From Syngnathus acus (lineage: Eukaryota > Chordata > Actinopteri > Syngnathiformes > Syngnathidae), in the NCBI RefSeq assembly GCF_901709675.1, contig NC_051103.1:7053501-7117500 (forward strand): a DNA stretch of 64,000 nt. The letters run 5' to 3'. Positions within the stretch are counted from its first letter, which is position 1; every line of letters starts with the position of its first letter. Made by a program: the position numbers and the translations under genes. Under the pieces are notes generated by a model. The model worked only from the letters and a program-made list of their open reading frames with translations, searched no databases and had not been told where the DNA came from. Shown here piece after piece: positions 1 through 17,388 of the stretch.

Positions 1-406
1 TCATTTCCAGAATGACTGATGACTTTGCTTTGTTTGGGGGGAAAAAATCCCTCTCAGCAAGTTTTAAATTGCATTTTATTTACATGGGCCGCAGAGGAGA
101 TGATGCTTGTTCTCCTCATCCATCATCCTGCATTCGCCCTTTTATCTGCTCACTGTCACGCCTCACTAAATTTTTCCTTCATATCTCACGATATTGCCTA
201 AAACACACTTTTACTTATCTATCCCTCCACTCTACTGACAAAGTAAAGCAACAACAACAAAAAAAGCACCCGGGAAATTTTCCGACATTTGTCACACGCT
301 TCCGCCCTCGCCAATTGACACTCAAAATTGCGCACGAGTGAACTCAAGGTTGCATTCTGAGCTTTTCTTTCTTCTTCACCACTAACTCTCGTTCACTCCA
401 TTTTAG
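1..406. other. Non-coding, brca1 intron or upstream part
   Basis: No reading frame here resembles BRCA1 or another protein. The stretch is AT-rich and ends in a pyrimidine-rich acceptor (ttttag, 401-406) that opens the first brca1 exon recognised. It is best read as intron of brca1, whose larger 5' part lies outside the window. Confidence 0.6.
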
Positions 407-4723
<4,317 letters not shown>

Positions 4724-7170
4724 GTCGAGGATGCGTTTTACCACATTTTTAGATTTAAATGCTGTGTAAAAAAAATAAAATAAAAATGTTCAGAAAGCAA
4801 AAGAGGAGAGATATGTAAAGTGAAACTAGAATAATAAATAGTTCATCAAATGGTCTGGGTTTTTTCAGTTGGGAACGAGGGCTGGGGGAAAAAGCAGCTT
4901 TCTTAGGAACGTGATTGCTCTTCTTTTGCATCATGACAGAATCGACCGCTTCATACGTAGCAGGTACGCGTGTTTGTTGGGTCGCAGTATAGCAACGGCG
5001 CAATTAGCCTTGTTTTGAACAACAGCTGGCTGCAAAGAGCACGCAAAAACAAAACGGGAATGTCAGCACGTCTCTTTGGAGGCCTTTGTAAATGCCAGAT
5101 GCGCTGGTGCCACGATGCTGCTTTCTTCCAGTCAGCTGTTTTTTGTTTGTATTTTTTTACACCCCCTCATTCGGTAGCATCACTTTCAATGGCGTGTAGA
5201 GTTCAAGCACTGAATGGGAATAGTTGTTCTCCTTTATTTGGACGGAAGGAATGTCAGGCCCGTCTCGTTTGAGCGAGTCCAATCACTCGGGTTATTTACA
5301 GTGCTCGGAATTTATCGGTCACAAGGTTGTCTCTCTTTAAGTGAGTTACGTCTCTTTGTATACGAATCGCAAACACGAGCCGAGCGCCATATTCCTCACT
5401 ACTACCCTAAGGCGAAATATTTTTCATCAACAGCGGCGGCAGAAGAGTGGACATTCTTGTTTGGCGCATTGTAACAAGAGAAGGCGTGTTTGTTGACAGT
5501 TACGCGTCTCCTCGGCACTTTAGCACGAACGAAGGAGATAACGGTGGAACATTCCGACTTCTAATCGTAATGGGAGATTCCAAACAGGAAATACTGTTAA
5601 GTCATAATGATTGTTCACTGCATATTTTGAGTGTGTTGGCTGAGACACATTTTGAATTAGCAGTAATTCTTTTTGGGGTTTTTTCTGCGCTATACTAGCC
5701 ACCCCGAGTCAATGCGTTTGACCCCTGCATGTTTTTCCGCCACATATATTTTTAATCCGTTCAATTGTACACACTGTTTAAATGGCTTTTGCATTTTTGA
5801 TGATTCTCTTCCCTTTCCCCTCACTAAGTGACAGCATAACCATTCATCGTATCATCACCCCGGTTTTTTTAACAGGTTAGTCACGTTGTTTGAAAAAGTT
5901 TTCTGGTTGAAGCCTTTCATTCATTTACAAAAATTTCCACAGCCAACATTACTTGCTTAATTTAATCTATTTGTTGTTATTCATTGTTAGAATAAAAGCT
6001 TCTTTTGATAGTCAGGTGCGAGGGAGATTTCATCACCTGGGCAAAATAATTCAGACGCCCTTGAAGGCTGCAGCCTTGCCCGTTCCAATGTGTAAACGCT
6101 TAACTGTTGCCATGCCAACCTTCAACGCAACAGCCTGCAACCTGAATAGGAAAGTGCTAGACTCCCGTAATAGAAAAGCTTTCTGAGGATTTTCCATTGG
6201 GATTCTCAATGGCCTTGCCCGTCATATATCCGAAGCAGCCGTCGTGTTACATTGTTTTCTGGAACGTACTTACAAGACTGAAGTGTTTGTTCTGATGGCT
6301 GTTAGCGTCATTGAAGGCTTGACGGATGACTGTTTATTAAATACGTCAGATTCAAAAGACCGCAATGTGTGACAAATATTTCTTCGGGAGCTTTGCCGCC
6401 AGCGTTTAACCCTTTCTTGCTTTACTCCATTTGTAAGCGAGGCAGAAGAAACAATGATGTAGCTTACGCCAGCGAGCGAGCGGCCATCCCCAGGTCTCGC
6501 TCTGGGCATCTGCTGTGACCTCGGCGCGGTGGCGCTGCAAAATGTCACTTTGCTACCGTTCAAAGAAGCAGCGCCAGCCGCTCGGGGGGGCGTCAGCCTT
6601 TCGCCATCGATGCACAGTCACACTTAAAGGTCATATAACCAGGCTCATGAATAACGGCTGCATGATGATGCTGCGAACTGCGGAATGAATAATGCTTTCT
6701 AAATTTTGTAGATTTTTTTTGTTTTTTTTACAATCAGAACCTCATTGGTGTGACTTAAGTGCAGGCAGGATAATTGAAGAATTTGAATCTTGTGCGCCTC
6801 AAAACTTTCAGCCCCAATCAGAGTGAACAAAATGCCTTCCGACAATCACCAGCCTTTAGTTCTTTTTTTTTATTATTATTATTATTTCATTGTCACATAA
6901 AGAAAATGACATCCTGGATCCACGTTCCTCGCCAGTGTTATAACAATATGAATTTAACGACATGAATACGTGATGTTAAGAATCAAAGCACTTGTGGTTT
7001 TAGGAAATTAGTGGTAGACTTGTGGTCGATGGTTTGTTTACCAGTGTTGTGCTTGGCTATGGTTCGGGAGCTCCACCAAAACAAAAGCGTATGGTCTACC
7101 TCACATTGTCCTTTTTGTTTCGAAAGCAGTGCAAAGACTTGGGACAGAATAAATTAAGTTAGCTGGCGGC
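4724..7170. other. Intergenic between brca1 and rnd2 (convergent)
   Basis: No gene is seen. AATAAA-type signals near 4770-4785 probably serve brca1 polyadenylation, and the lower-strand 3' UTR of rnd2 should lie in the last few hundred bases. The rest is unique-looking AT-rich DNA with short homopolymers and a TTA microsatellite near 6870. Confidence 0.5.
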
Positions 7171-10100
7171 TCACATGAGCACGCAGCTCTTGGCGCGCTC
7201 CTTCCTGACGGCGGGCGGGCGCTCGTGAATATCAGTCCGAGACGGCTGCTGCGAGACCCGCTTGAGCCCGCGCCGTGAAGCGGCGCGCTTGAGCGCGGGC
7301 CGGGGCGCGCGCGTTACAGACGCCATGGTGGTAACGTGGAAAACGTCGCGGACGGTGTTCTCCGAATACTTGGAGGTGCACTCGGCGTAGGCCACGGCGC
7401 CGATCTGTCTCGCCAGATGAGTGCCCTACAAGGACAAAAAGGGTCTTGTTTTAATGTATGCTTCAAATAAATCACCCTGATAAAAGAGCGGGTCTGAACC
7501 AAAAGAATGAAAAAGCAAAACAGTGAAGCGCCGGTCAGGGTAATAATTCTTTGCTTTCAGCAGCTCCTTTCATATTAAAACATTGCTCTTGGAGCTTTCC
7601 TCCTCAGCATTTGAATCAGGACTAACTGTGCTTGTGATTATTCATCACACCTTGACTCGAATTTCTCCTCTCTCTGCCTCTTTCTGAGTCCCCGGTTACC
7701 ATTTTGGGATCAACGCTTTGAATGTGGAGAACTCATCGGAAGGACGGTCAGTTCACGTTATCTGCTAGCCGCCAAGCAAAGTCGTCATTGTGCTGAGATT
7801 GTTCTCCTAAGAGAAGTAAGTGAAGTCCAACCTGTCCTCAGTCATGGTCAGCCAGTCCGGAGATAACGTGTTTTGTATTCTTCATCCTACGTCAAGGGGA
7901 AAAGTCTCCCAAGTGTGTTTAGTCATAACGATCATTTGAAAATTGGAGGTTAAATAGGATTCCGTTTCCAACGTGGATTGTCTGACCACAGCTGCGGCGT
8001 GCTTTTGTCTTTGCGGGCAGGATTAAAAGCTTGCTCTCACAATACCTTTTCAAGCACATTTCGCCCCCTTTTGCTGAGATATGCCCAGGCTGCTTTTTTT
8101 TAGACGGCGGGCAGCACTAAGCCCTTCGTCCAAGTTAGCTCGCCAAAAATTCCGAATGAAAAAAGACGCAGTTAAAAGAAGTCTGTGTTCATCCAAATTC
8201 CGACTGAAGTCGCTTGATGTCGGATGTGAAAAGCTTAATGCCGCAATTACGGCCAGGACAATGCCAATTGTTACCTTTTGCTTTGATAGAGAATTGAAAA
8301 ATAATAACTTGTAGGCTTCCCAGAATGAAGAAATCACATTTACATGAAAATAGGCTATTAAAATTCATGCGCGGTAATGCTCCTTCCTCCAAGACACAAA
8401 CAAAACAATTGTGTTTGTCTTCCTGCTTTGTGAAGCTCTGTGAGTTTTTGTATTTGTTGAAGCGAATCCGCTGTATAACTTGGTTTTCCAGCGGGTTCGC
8501 GTCTGCGCTAGTCAGCTGTGTTTGTTTACTGGCGGAATACTTTTAAACAGCATTGAGGTGGCAATAAAAAACAAAATGGAGGCGAGGAATTTCTCCTCAC
8601 CTGTTCGTGGGTGACTGGAATGAGTCTGTGTTTGGAAAGCTCCCTCATGATGTTGACGTCCGTCCTTAGGTCCAATTTACAGCCCACCAGCACCACTTTG
8701 GCTTTGGGACAGAACTCCTGCGTCTCTCCTTGCCACTGTAGAAACACAGATTAACCAAAATAATATTCAGGGGTAATTTAGCACTGAGCATAGCTGGTCA
8801 AATCTGTCTCTGTTGGATGTCTCATTGTTTCCTCCCGTCCGGGTACTGGCAAATCCACTTGTACCCAGTCATCCTTGTTCACAAGGAGATCTTTTCTCCC
8901 GGATTGTCTGGACGAGTTGTCGGCTTCGCCCAACGCCGAGCAACCGGTGAATGGCAGCAATTTAGATGAGTCACAAAGGATCCTCGCCAATGAAGCGGCG
9001 TATTGTCTCGTGCTAACAATGCAAATCAGTGAAGGTTTTGTGAGGTAGAGTGTGGGCTGCCGTCAGAGCTGTGAGTGGGCATAATCGGAGGTTAAACATA
9101 AATGCTGTCCTTAGTTCACTCGAAGCACAATCCCGGATTTTGAAGCAATCCTTTAGAGATGTGCTCAATTCTCTTTTGCCGTTTGTTGATTTGAAACGAC
9201 CATAACGGCGACGCTAATGTTCGTTTGTTCGTTCTTCCAGGCGCTTTCAAAGCTCGCGGGTGGTTCCAGTACTTGGCAGTGCTTCTGGCAATGTTTAATG
9301 AATTCAAGCTATATGACACGTAGTGTATGGAAGATTTTGCTATTTTTAGCCTTGCCCGCAGCTTGACGTTGCTTTCGCTAAGATAGTGAATGTTTTAAAT
9401 GCGGTTTTTGTCTGCTTTTAACGCTATCAAATTGAACGTCTGTCGTATGGAATTTTCTCTATCAAGGAAATTGGCTTGTGTACTGAAACGTTATATTTAT
9501 GCGCCGACCAACACTTTAAGGCATTCAAGTTATATTTGTGATAGCTGAGCTGAATCATATTTACATCAGCTGAGTCATTTTGTTTCCCCCCAAAATAAAG
9601 ATTTTGGAGACAACAAAGGACACGGAGTTGAAAAATAGATACGATTAAAACCCGAGAGGTATTTTTCAAAGTCTGGGAAGGAAGAGCGAGAGAGGTAAAG
9701 GATAATTGAAGGGCAACGTGGTGGCTCACTCTGTCAAGCGCAGTTATTAAAAAAAAAAAAGAAAAAACTGTGAAATGCGGCATCGTTACATATTATCATC
9801 TTTGCACTAATTAGTCATGCATGTTTAATTGCTTGGCTTTTTTTTAATCGGGGGGGTCTTTTGCAGTCTAATTTGAATTGAAAAGCACTGCCCGATGTGT
9901 CACTCTGGCATCCGTAGAATGCATTGTGTAACTGTGTGAACCCATCGCGGAAGGGCGGAGTTCAAGTTAGCCGATTGAAGAATTTGTCCACCCTACATTG
10001 TAATGCCTGTGATGATGTCACATGATGAATGATGAGGCGTGTCGGACAAGTCATACAAGGGTGCTAAGATACACCTACGCAAAAATGTTAGCAAAAAAAT

Positions 10101-12762
10101 AAATAAATCGCGGTCGCACTATTAAGGAAAAATAAAAACCGCAGTAAGATTGATGTTTAAAATTGTTCTCTAAAGTGTCGCTGGGGAAAAAAAAATAATA
10201 AAAAATCTCACAAAATGTGCACTGACCTTTTTCACCACACTGTCCAGCGTCTCCGGACGACTGATGTCGAAGCAAATGAGGACGGCATCCGAATCGGGAT
10301 AAGCTAATGGTCGCACGTTGTCGTAGTAGGCGGAACCTGTCAGTTTAAGAAAAAAAATAATAATCAATGAATAAAAAGATATGTTTGTAGGACTGAACGA
10401 GGGGGGGCGGTGGTCCGTATCATGAATGGCTTGTTGACAATGCAATTTTATTCTCCCTGGGGGCCCCGCGGTGAATTAGGCGCATTGTGACAACATTCCA
10501 ACGCCACTTGCATCCTAGTTTGCAACATGTTGTCCTTTTGTGGCCAAAATACAGCGCATCAGCACTTTGACGGAGGAATCCGATAACATTCCAAAATGCG
10601 GTGCTCTGCTGCCCCAGGAGGTCTCAAGGTCTTCCTGATGTCCACTCTTCCACGTTCTTCGCTAATGCATATTGATTCTTTTGAGTCCTTGTGATCGTAG
10701 TAATGGCAGCGGCAGTAGCCGCGGTGTGATGATGCCCCTGGAGGCCACACGCACTAAGAACCAATCTGTCTCCATCTAAAATGAAGGCCCTTAAAGAGCC
10801 TCCAGTCTGGTCGCTGTCGAGCAGCTGGTGTTTTGCTGTCAGTGGACATTAGGCCCGCGCAGGAAGTGTACTTATGAATAAATGAGCTACTTTGTTCTTA
10901 CATGCCTCCCTCCCTCCACCGGTGTTACACAATTAAAGCGCACTTATGTAAAACCCGCAACGGAGCCCTCGAGAGGATTGAAACGGGGAGGGGGGGCAGA
11001 TAAGGTACTCAAACTTTCAGAGAAGTCTTTTGACCTTCGTGGCAGGCATAAATTGTCGAACAATACATGTTTGCAATTTCCACTAATGTAATCTAGGACC
11101 GACTATTTCTTCCTCATTCATTTGCTCTCGGGGGCACGTAAAGCAACGTGGAATATAAAGTTGGAATGAGCCACAATATCTCGTCCGAAAGCACCTTTTA
11201 ATGAGCCCTCCTGAGCACCTCTTCCAAGACGCCGCCAAAAAAGAAACAACAACCGCGGGGCATATTTATCTAGTCTGCATTTACAGCAAATCCTGTTAGC
11301 AATTTTCAACGCTCTTATCAACTTCTCACACTGTCGGCCGCTCAAAGTGAAAATCCACATTTCTTTCGTCAGTGGCGCTGAAGGCTGTAAAAGAGCTGAT
11401 AACAGACAATCGGGCTGCCTGTTCAATCTTTTCGTTTTTGTGACGCTCTGCATAATTCACAAGCCTTCTCTCATCCACGCACCTTTAATCCTCCCTGATG
11501 ACATCTCCTATCACAGCGCAGTAATTCTCATTAATATTAAAATCATGTTTCTTTTTTTTTTTTTTTTGAGTACCCTTTCTTACACAATTCCCGCTGTGTT
11601 TTGTGATCCGTTTTCCGCCGACTCAAACTGCGCCTTGATATGATTATTATTCCGTAGCGCACAAACAAACATAAGCCTAGTGCGGCTAATTGCTTAGCAT
11701 GCGAGCGAGCGTCAACAATGTGAGACGCCCTGCAGAGATGATGATGTTCTGCCTCTCACTTAAAATGTCACATTTCTTGATTTGTTTTCGCCCCCGTCGT
11801 GTTTGTTCGCCCTCATATGTTTTCTTAACACTTGGAAGTATTTATTCAGGAGTAAAAGGCGCAGCATGCGATATTTTGTAATTGTGACTCTTGCGTGAAC
11901 CTTCATGAGTCCATAATGTACATCAGAGTCGTGAGTCTGAGAGAGGGAAAGTGTGTTTGTTAAAAGCCTGTCAGTCTGGTCTGGCAGGATGCAACAAAAA
12001 TGGAATGTATGCTGCGTACTCTTATTGTGTGCAAACCTGTTATTGTTTTTTGTTGTTGTTTTTTTTGTTTGTTGTTTTTTGCAGCAGTCCAAGTCACATT
12101 TTTCCTCACTGGCAAACGTCAACACCATTTTCATTCATTCACGCACTGCTCACACTCTCACATCCACACACACTCGCATGCACATCAAACTCTCTCGGTC
12201 TCCCCTCTCACACATTTTACTCACACCTTAAAAAACAACTACCAAACAAGACCTGACTGCATCTATAAATATGACATTGGCCAACTAACAGTAAATGAAG
12301 TGCATTTTGAGGAGCAGAATTGTTCATTTATGACTTGAAATATTTGCATTTTATAGAAAACAACAAAGAAGCAACCATCTTTCTTACCTGACGTGTCCCA
12401 CATGTTGAGCTCGATGCGCTGCTTGTCGATCTCAAAGCTGGCGGTGTAGTTCTCAAACACTGTCGGGACGTAATTCTGCAATAAGAGCCGATGTTTTTAG
12501 AATGCACAAAACGTAGTTAAACTCCAACGCGATTGTGTTAATGACCGAAAATAATGCAATTTTCCTGGTGCGTCACGCGTAAAAGCGCACGGACTTGACT
12601 CTTAACTTATCATGAGCGGATAAAATAACAACGTATTAAATGTTCCCGCACGTTTACCTCTGGATAGGAGTCTTTGGCAAAAACGTGCAGCAAGGCCGTT
12701 TTTCCACACTGCGTGTCCCCGACCACCACGATCTTACACCGGAGCGGTCCTTTGCCCTCCAT
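7171..12762 (-). CDS. rnd2: Rnd2, constitutively GTP-bound Rho-family GTPase
   Basis: Five coding exons on the lower strand: 12658-12762 (ATG), 12388-12475, 10227-10336, 8601-8735 and 7171-7425 (stop). They total 693 nt, 230 aa; human RND2 is 227 aa. The P-loop GDTQCGKTA is at residues 15-23, followed by [18 protein letters not shown] (switch I), DTSGSSYYDNVRP (switch II) and [12 protein letters not shown] (base-binding region). The switch-II glutamine needed for GTP hydrolysis is replaced by serine, as known for Rnd proteins, which are GTPase-deficient regulators of actin and neuronal migration. The protein ends with a CVLM CAAX box, predicted to be farnesylated. VAT1-side effector-loop residues and the basic C-terminus match RND2 better than RND1 or RND3. 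The start lies about 1.0 kb from the divergent vat1 start. Confidence 0.95.
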
Positions 12763-13799
12763 CGCGCGTCCTGTGCGGGGGTTACTGCGTGCCTCTGGTC
12801 ATTTAGGCTTTCCAACTTCCACCCAACGCCAAAAAAACAACAAGCAGCGTTGACGTGCACCTATGGATGTTACGACTTTACGAAACAAACTCGTTCCGCA
12901 ACACAAAGGGTGTGAACGAAGAGGTAGACGAGGAGGGTGTGATGAGCTGCATCCTCTGAAGCGCCTCTTGCGGCGCTCAAGTCAAGCGAGAGTCGCTGGC
13001 TACTCGATCTCCGGTTATCAAACCACAACAATTCTTCAAAATAAAACACGTGAGTACATGTATCCCTACTATTATGTAGTGACGCAAATAATTGTTTTAC
13101 TTTGAAGGCCAAGTCACAATTTCCGTTTTTTGTTGTGTGCCACACGTCTTTGTTTCATTACGGTACATTTCACGCTTGTATTCTTTCATTTACAATACGA
13201 GGTAAGATGATTTTTTTTATTTGCAAATTTCATCGTACAATGTACTAAGAAAGGAATATAAACTCATTTGACAATGTATATCCCATTGACAGCTTCCAGA
13301 CGGAATTCTGGGGCGCTTTGGCGCCGCCTTGTGGCAAAACGGACTAAGTTCACATATCTCGTAAGTACTTTTCAACTTCACTGATGCATAACCTGAACTG
13401 CGGGGAGGGTTTTCAAAGGAAAACTGTATCATAATTTTTCTTAGGCACCAAGAAGTTGGTTACGTTCCACCATGGAATTATTGGAAGTTTTCAAAAAATC
13501 CTTTATGATGAAATTAATAATTGGGAAATATTTGTAAAGCTGCTATTGTTTGAAAACGAATAATTGTATTTGTCTTTGTTTTTGTGCCAGGCTTTCAAGA
13601 AAACTTTTATTCTGAAAACCCGAAGTAGTGCTAATCCTGTATCTTCTGTAAAGACTTTGACCAATTGACGCGAGTGCGCGTTGATGTGATCATTGCCAAC
13701 TTTTTACGCTTCTACTGATAACCAGTTTGATTGCATATTTCTCCACTGAGATACACGCAGGCCTGACCAGTCAATCCAGCTCCATCCCCAAAAGTCGTC
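12763..13799. promoter_or_regulatory. Shared rnd2/vat1 upstream region
   Basis: The divergent genes rnd2 and vat1 start 1.04 kb apart. The interval has no supported coding exon and must hold both core promoters. No clear TATA box or CpG island stands out; position is the only evidence. Confidence 0.4.
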
Positions 13800-16058
13800 A
13801 TGTCTGCTGAAGAGGCTTCGCAGCCGTCTCCCGGGGAGCAATGCCGGGCCCTGGTGCTCACCGGCTACGGGGGCTACGACAAAGTCAAACTGCAGGTGAA
13901 GCCGCTGGGACAACCCAAGCTGCAGCCCGAGGAGGTTCTGGTGCGGGTCAAGGCATGCGGGCTCAACTTCGCTGAGCTGATGGGCAGGCAGGGGCTGTAC
14001 GATCCGCTGCCTCCCCCACCGGTCATCCTTGGAATGGAGGGCGCCGGGATCATCGAAGCGGTCGGAGAAGAGGTGAAGGAGCGAAAGGTGAGGACAGAGA
14101 TAATCCTTTCTCCACTATAAATTACAGTGTTGGCTGACAGTGCATCAGTGAGCGCATCACACTACCTTACTTGATGCTTTTGTTTTCAATTAAATCACGC
14201 AAGTGACAACTCAAACAATAGTCAGGCCTTAAAACTGAAACCTAGAAGGTGCTTGAGGGTGTGAGTATTTTTGTTTGTAATGACATCATTTCACAAAGGC
14301 AACGTCTTGAGAGATTTGGGTTCAACTGTCCTTCAAGGCGGTAAGAAATTTCTAAATTCGACCTGGTATTCACTTTACAATTTATTTCTCATTGCAGAAC
14401 TTTCTATCAATTGCCTTCATGTCACATCAAATCCTCACCTAACCCATCTCGCAGGAACTAAGGTCACATAATAATTAAAAGTGCCGTGTGATCAAAGTCG
14501 ATCTATGACGGGTGTGTTATCTCACTCGGGTAATAAAATAGATACAAATACTATTCACTCGGTGGCATATATAGCAGTGGCTGAATTCCAAGGATTAGAC
14601 GTAGCCCGTCTTTCTTTGCTCCTCTCGTTGTTTGTTTCCTCGTTGTTCCCCCTCGGGCCACAACACCTGCACAAGGACTGTCTTGAAGCTAAAATGGAGT
14701 GTGTTTCAAGCATGCCATATTGTGTTGATGGAACGCGTTAGGTTGGCGAGCGTGTGATCGTGATGAGACGCAACGGCATGTGGCAGCAGTTTGTGGTGGT
14801 GGACATCAAACACGTCTACCCCATGCCAAAGTCCATGAGCTTCGAGGAGGGCGCTGCGCTGCCCATCAGCTACCTGACGGCGTACTTGATGCTCTTCCGC
14901 ATGACCAACCTCACGCCGGGAAAGAGCGTACTGGTCCACATGGCGGCAGGTAGTTTGAGTCTCCCTGAATGTCCACCAGGCCTTGAATTTATGCTGCCAC
15001 TACCTGATAGCGGTGGTTAATCATTTGCCGGTGCCATTTTTTGCACTTATGTGCGCGTGCACACATGCAGGTGGCGTGGGCACCGCCGCCACCCAGCTGT
15101 GTCAGACGGTGCCTGACGTGACCGTTTTCGGCACGGCGTCCTCATCTAAGCACGACATCATCACCCAGAATGGCGTGACCCACGCCATCGACTATCGGAC
15201 CAGAGACTATGTGGAGGAAATTCGCAAAATTAGCCCCAAAGGTCAGATGCTGAAACTCCCTTACTGTGCACAGTGTAGTATGCAGTGTACTATGTAATTT
15301 TTTTTTTTTTTTTATTGAAAGCCAATGTACTGCATTCATCACATGATCTTGTCTTTTTTCGAATTTATTGCTGTTTTGGTACAACTGCATTGTCTTTGCA
15401 GGAGTGGACATTGTTTTGGATCCACTGGGTGGTGCTGACACACAAAAGGGCTTCAGCCTGTTGAAACCTTTTGGCTCACTCATTATATTTGGTAAGCAAA
15501 ACAGTACGGGTACTGATACAGCGGGTACTCACAGAGGCTGCAGACAAAAACCCAACTGGCATCGAGTAACACTTGGGTGTGTTTTCACACCAGGTGCCGC
15601 CAACTGCGTGACAGGCCAGAAGAAGAGCCTGATGGCCCTGGTGAAGGTGTGGTACAACCAGCTGTCATTCAACGCACTGAAGCTGATGCAGACCAACAAG
15701 GCGGTGTGCGGCTTCCACCTGAGCTACCTGGACGACGAGATCATCAGCGCGTGCATGACCTCCCTGCTGCAGCTCTACGACGAGGGCAAGCTCAAACCTA
15801 TCATCGACTCCCGCTTCCACTTCGAGGAGGTGCGTTGAAAAACTATTGTGGTGAAACGGGGTCAGACATGTTCAAACCTAGCCTCTAATCTAGTCCGACC
15901 ATCAGGCGTTTCCCTGCTGAATGATTCATTTTCCACTTTGGTGTTCTGATCTTTCTTCTCAGGTCACAGATGCAATGCGGCGCATGCACGAGCGTCAAAA
16001 TATCGGCAAGGTCATCCTTCTTCCTGAGCCCAAAACACAGAATGACACAACGACATAG
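13800..16058 (+). CDS. vat1: VAT1, zeta-crystallin-like quinone oxidoreductase family
   Basis: Six coding exons: 13800-14087, 14742-14949, 15071-15241, 15402-15491, 15594-15829 and 15963-16058 (TAG). They total 1089 nt, 362 aa; human VAT1 is 393 aa, the difference lying mainly at the N-terminus. The first exon encodes the GroES-like fold (VRVKACGLNFAELMGRQGLY, then GMEGAGIIEAVG). Exon 2 carries EEGAALPISYLTAY. The exon 2/3 junction builds the NADPH-binding glycine motif AAGGVGTAATQL around residues 164-175. VAT1 is a cytosolic and membrane-associated MDR-superfamily protein first found on cholinergic synaptic vesicles, and later linked to mitochondrial fusion and lipid transfer. Ordering after brca1 and rnd2 matches human 17q21. 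A plain ATG context with no upstream in-frame ATG supports the start. Confidence 0.96.
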
Positions 16059-16419
16059 AAATGATGTCATTGAAGGGTTGATTAATACAATTTCCCCACA
16101 ATGCTTTCTTTCCCCATAGGTCATAATCAGACATATTTTATGGTAAACTGTGGTCGAGTATTAATTATTGAGGACTCATTCGGACATTCCTCAAGTATCG
16201 CTTGAATACCGTTATACTTACTATACTTACTAGTTTATTACTGTTCCGTTATTTACTTCAACTGAGACTTGTCTCCCCCCCCAAGTATAACTCACATTCA
16301 TCTTTCAATTTCATAATCCTGCTGTATGTGTACTTTGGCACGTTTTAAGTTAGATCTCTGATACGTTTAAACAGTCCCAATAGTTTCCAATGTAATTTAA
16401 ATTACACCTGGTAGTTGAG

Positions 16420-16425
16420 AATAAA
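16420..16425 (+). terminator. Probable vat1 polyadenylation signal
   Basis: AATAAA lies 362 bp after the vat1 stop, within AT-rich sequence. Use is inferred from position only. Confidence 0.45.
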
Positions 16426-16967
16426 TGACAATTTTATGTAACAAATGTTAGAATTCATCCTATAAATGTATTTAGTCAGAAATGTCCTATTCTCTTGTTT
16501 ACATGTATTTGCGGATGTTTTTATTTATTTATTTATTTTAACTTTGAAAGGGTGTGACAGAAGTGACTTGCTTGTGCATGTCTGCCTTAACGCTGTACCT
16601 TTTAGCGAGAATGTCATCCTGTGAGTCATGGACGTCGTCATAGACATGCATACGTAATGCTTCGATTAGTACGGAAGCGTACGTCGACGTCGCCGCCATA
16701 CTGGATGTGGCTGAGTGTGGAAGATGAACTGCCTTATTTGTGTAGCACCCGTTTTCCACCCCAAGCATAATTTCACGAGTATATCTTTACAGGTAAGATT
16801 GAGTTATGATTTTTAATAGTATTTGGACATAATTTTGTATTCAGAATTTCCTGACTTTGAAGTTTACATTTTATGATTCTGAATATTGACAATACACAGT
16901 AATATACATTTTCCCTGTAAGTGCTCTGTAGTTTCAGTCGTAGTTTAGCAACTTTTAATGGAGGATA

Positions 16968-17150
16968 GTAAAAGTTAAAGTTCCAATGATCGTGTCACAC
17001 ACATCTGGGTTTGGTGAAATTTGTCCTCTGCATTTAGCCCATCCCCGTGTGATTTCTTTCCATCCCCTTTGGCATGACCCGGCCGGGGTTTGAACGCACA
17101 CCCTTCCAGTCGCAGGGCGGACACTCTACCACTAGGCCACTGAGCTGGTA
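16968..17150 (-). mobile_element. tRNA-derived SINE
   Basis: Read on the lower strand, the element begins with a tRNA-like head: an A-box-like GTGGCCTAGTGGTAGAGTG and a B-box-like GTTCAAACCCC about 45 bp downstream. A shortened body follows, then a 3' part including AAATGCAGAGGACAAATTTC and TGTGTGTGACACGATCATTG. It ends near AACTTTAACTTTTAC. This head plus tail is familiar from SINEs common in percomorph fish genomes. The internal region looks deleted relative to what I recall of full copies. Confidence 0.8.
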
Positions 17151-17269
17151 ATCGATAGCAGCATGCCTCGCTATATTTACCATGCAACTTTGACAACACT
17201 GCTAAAATAATTATGACGCACAACGTAGCTCTTGCCACACCCAACATGGCGTTCAATGAGGTGTTTGTA

Positions 17270-17388
17270 TTTGTGTGCGCGTCTATGGTGGTCGCCGCCT
17301 CCTCCCTCCAGTGTGCTGCTGCTGCGGCGGCGGTGAAGTGTGTGTTAATAGAGCCTGTCGTCACTGGGATGCGGCTGCCTGCTCGTCG
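17270..17388 (+). other. Candidate non-coding first exon of the phosphatase gene
   Basis: This is a GC-richer island in AT-rich surroundings, ending in a strong donor (gtaagagt at 17389). The next good acceptor on this strand is at 18451-18452, 21 bp before the phosphatase ATG. The pair would form a 5' UTR exon and a 1.06-kb intron. This is inferred from splice signals and position only. Confidence 0.35.

Noticed and set aside
11951-12338. Three overlapping upper-strand frames rich in Phe, His and Ser
   Set aside because: Low-complexity translation of T-rich and CA-rich DNA inside an rnd2 intron.
17080-17150. tRNA-like sequence with A- and B-box motifs
   Set aside because: The acceptor stem and anticodon loop do not form a proper tRNA, and a SINE body follows directly. 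It is a SINE head.
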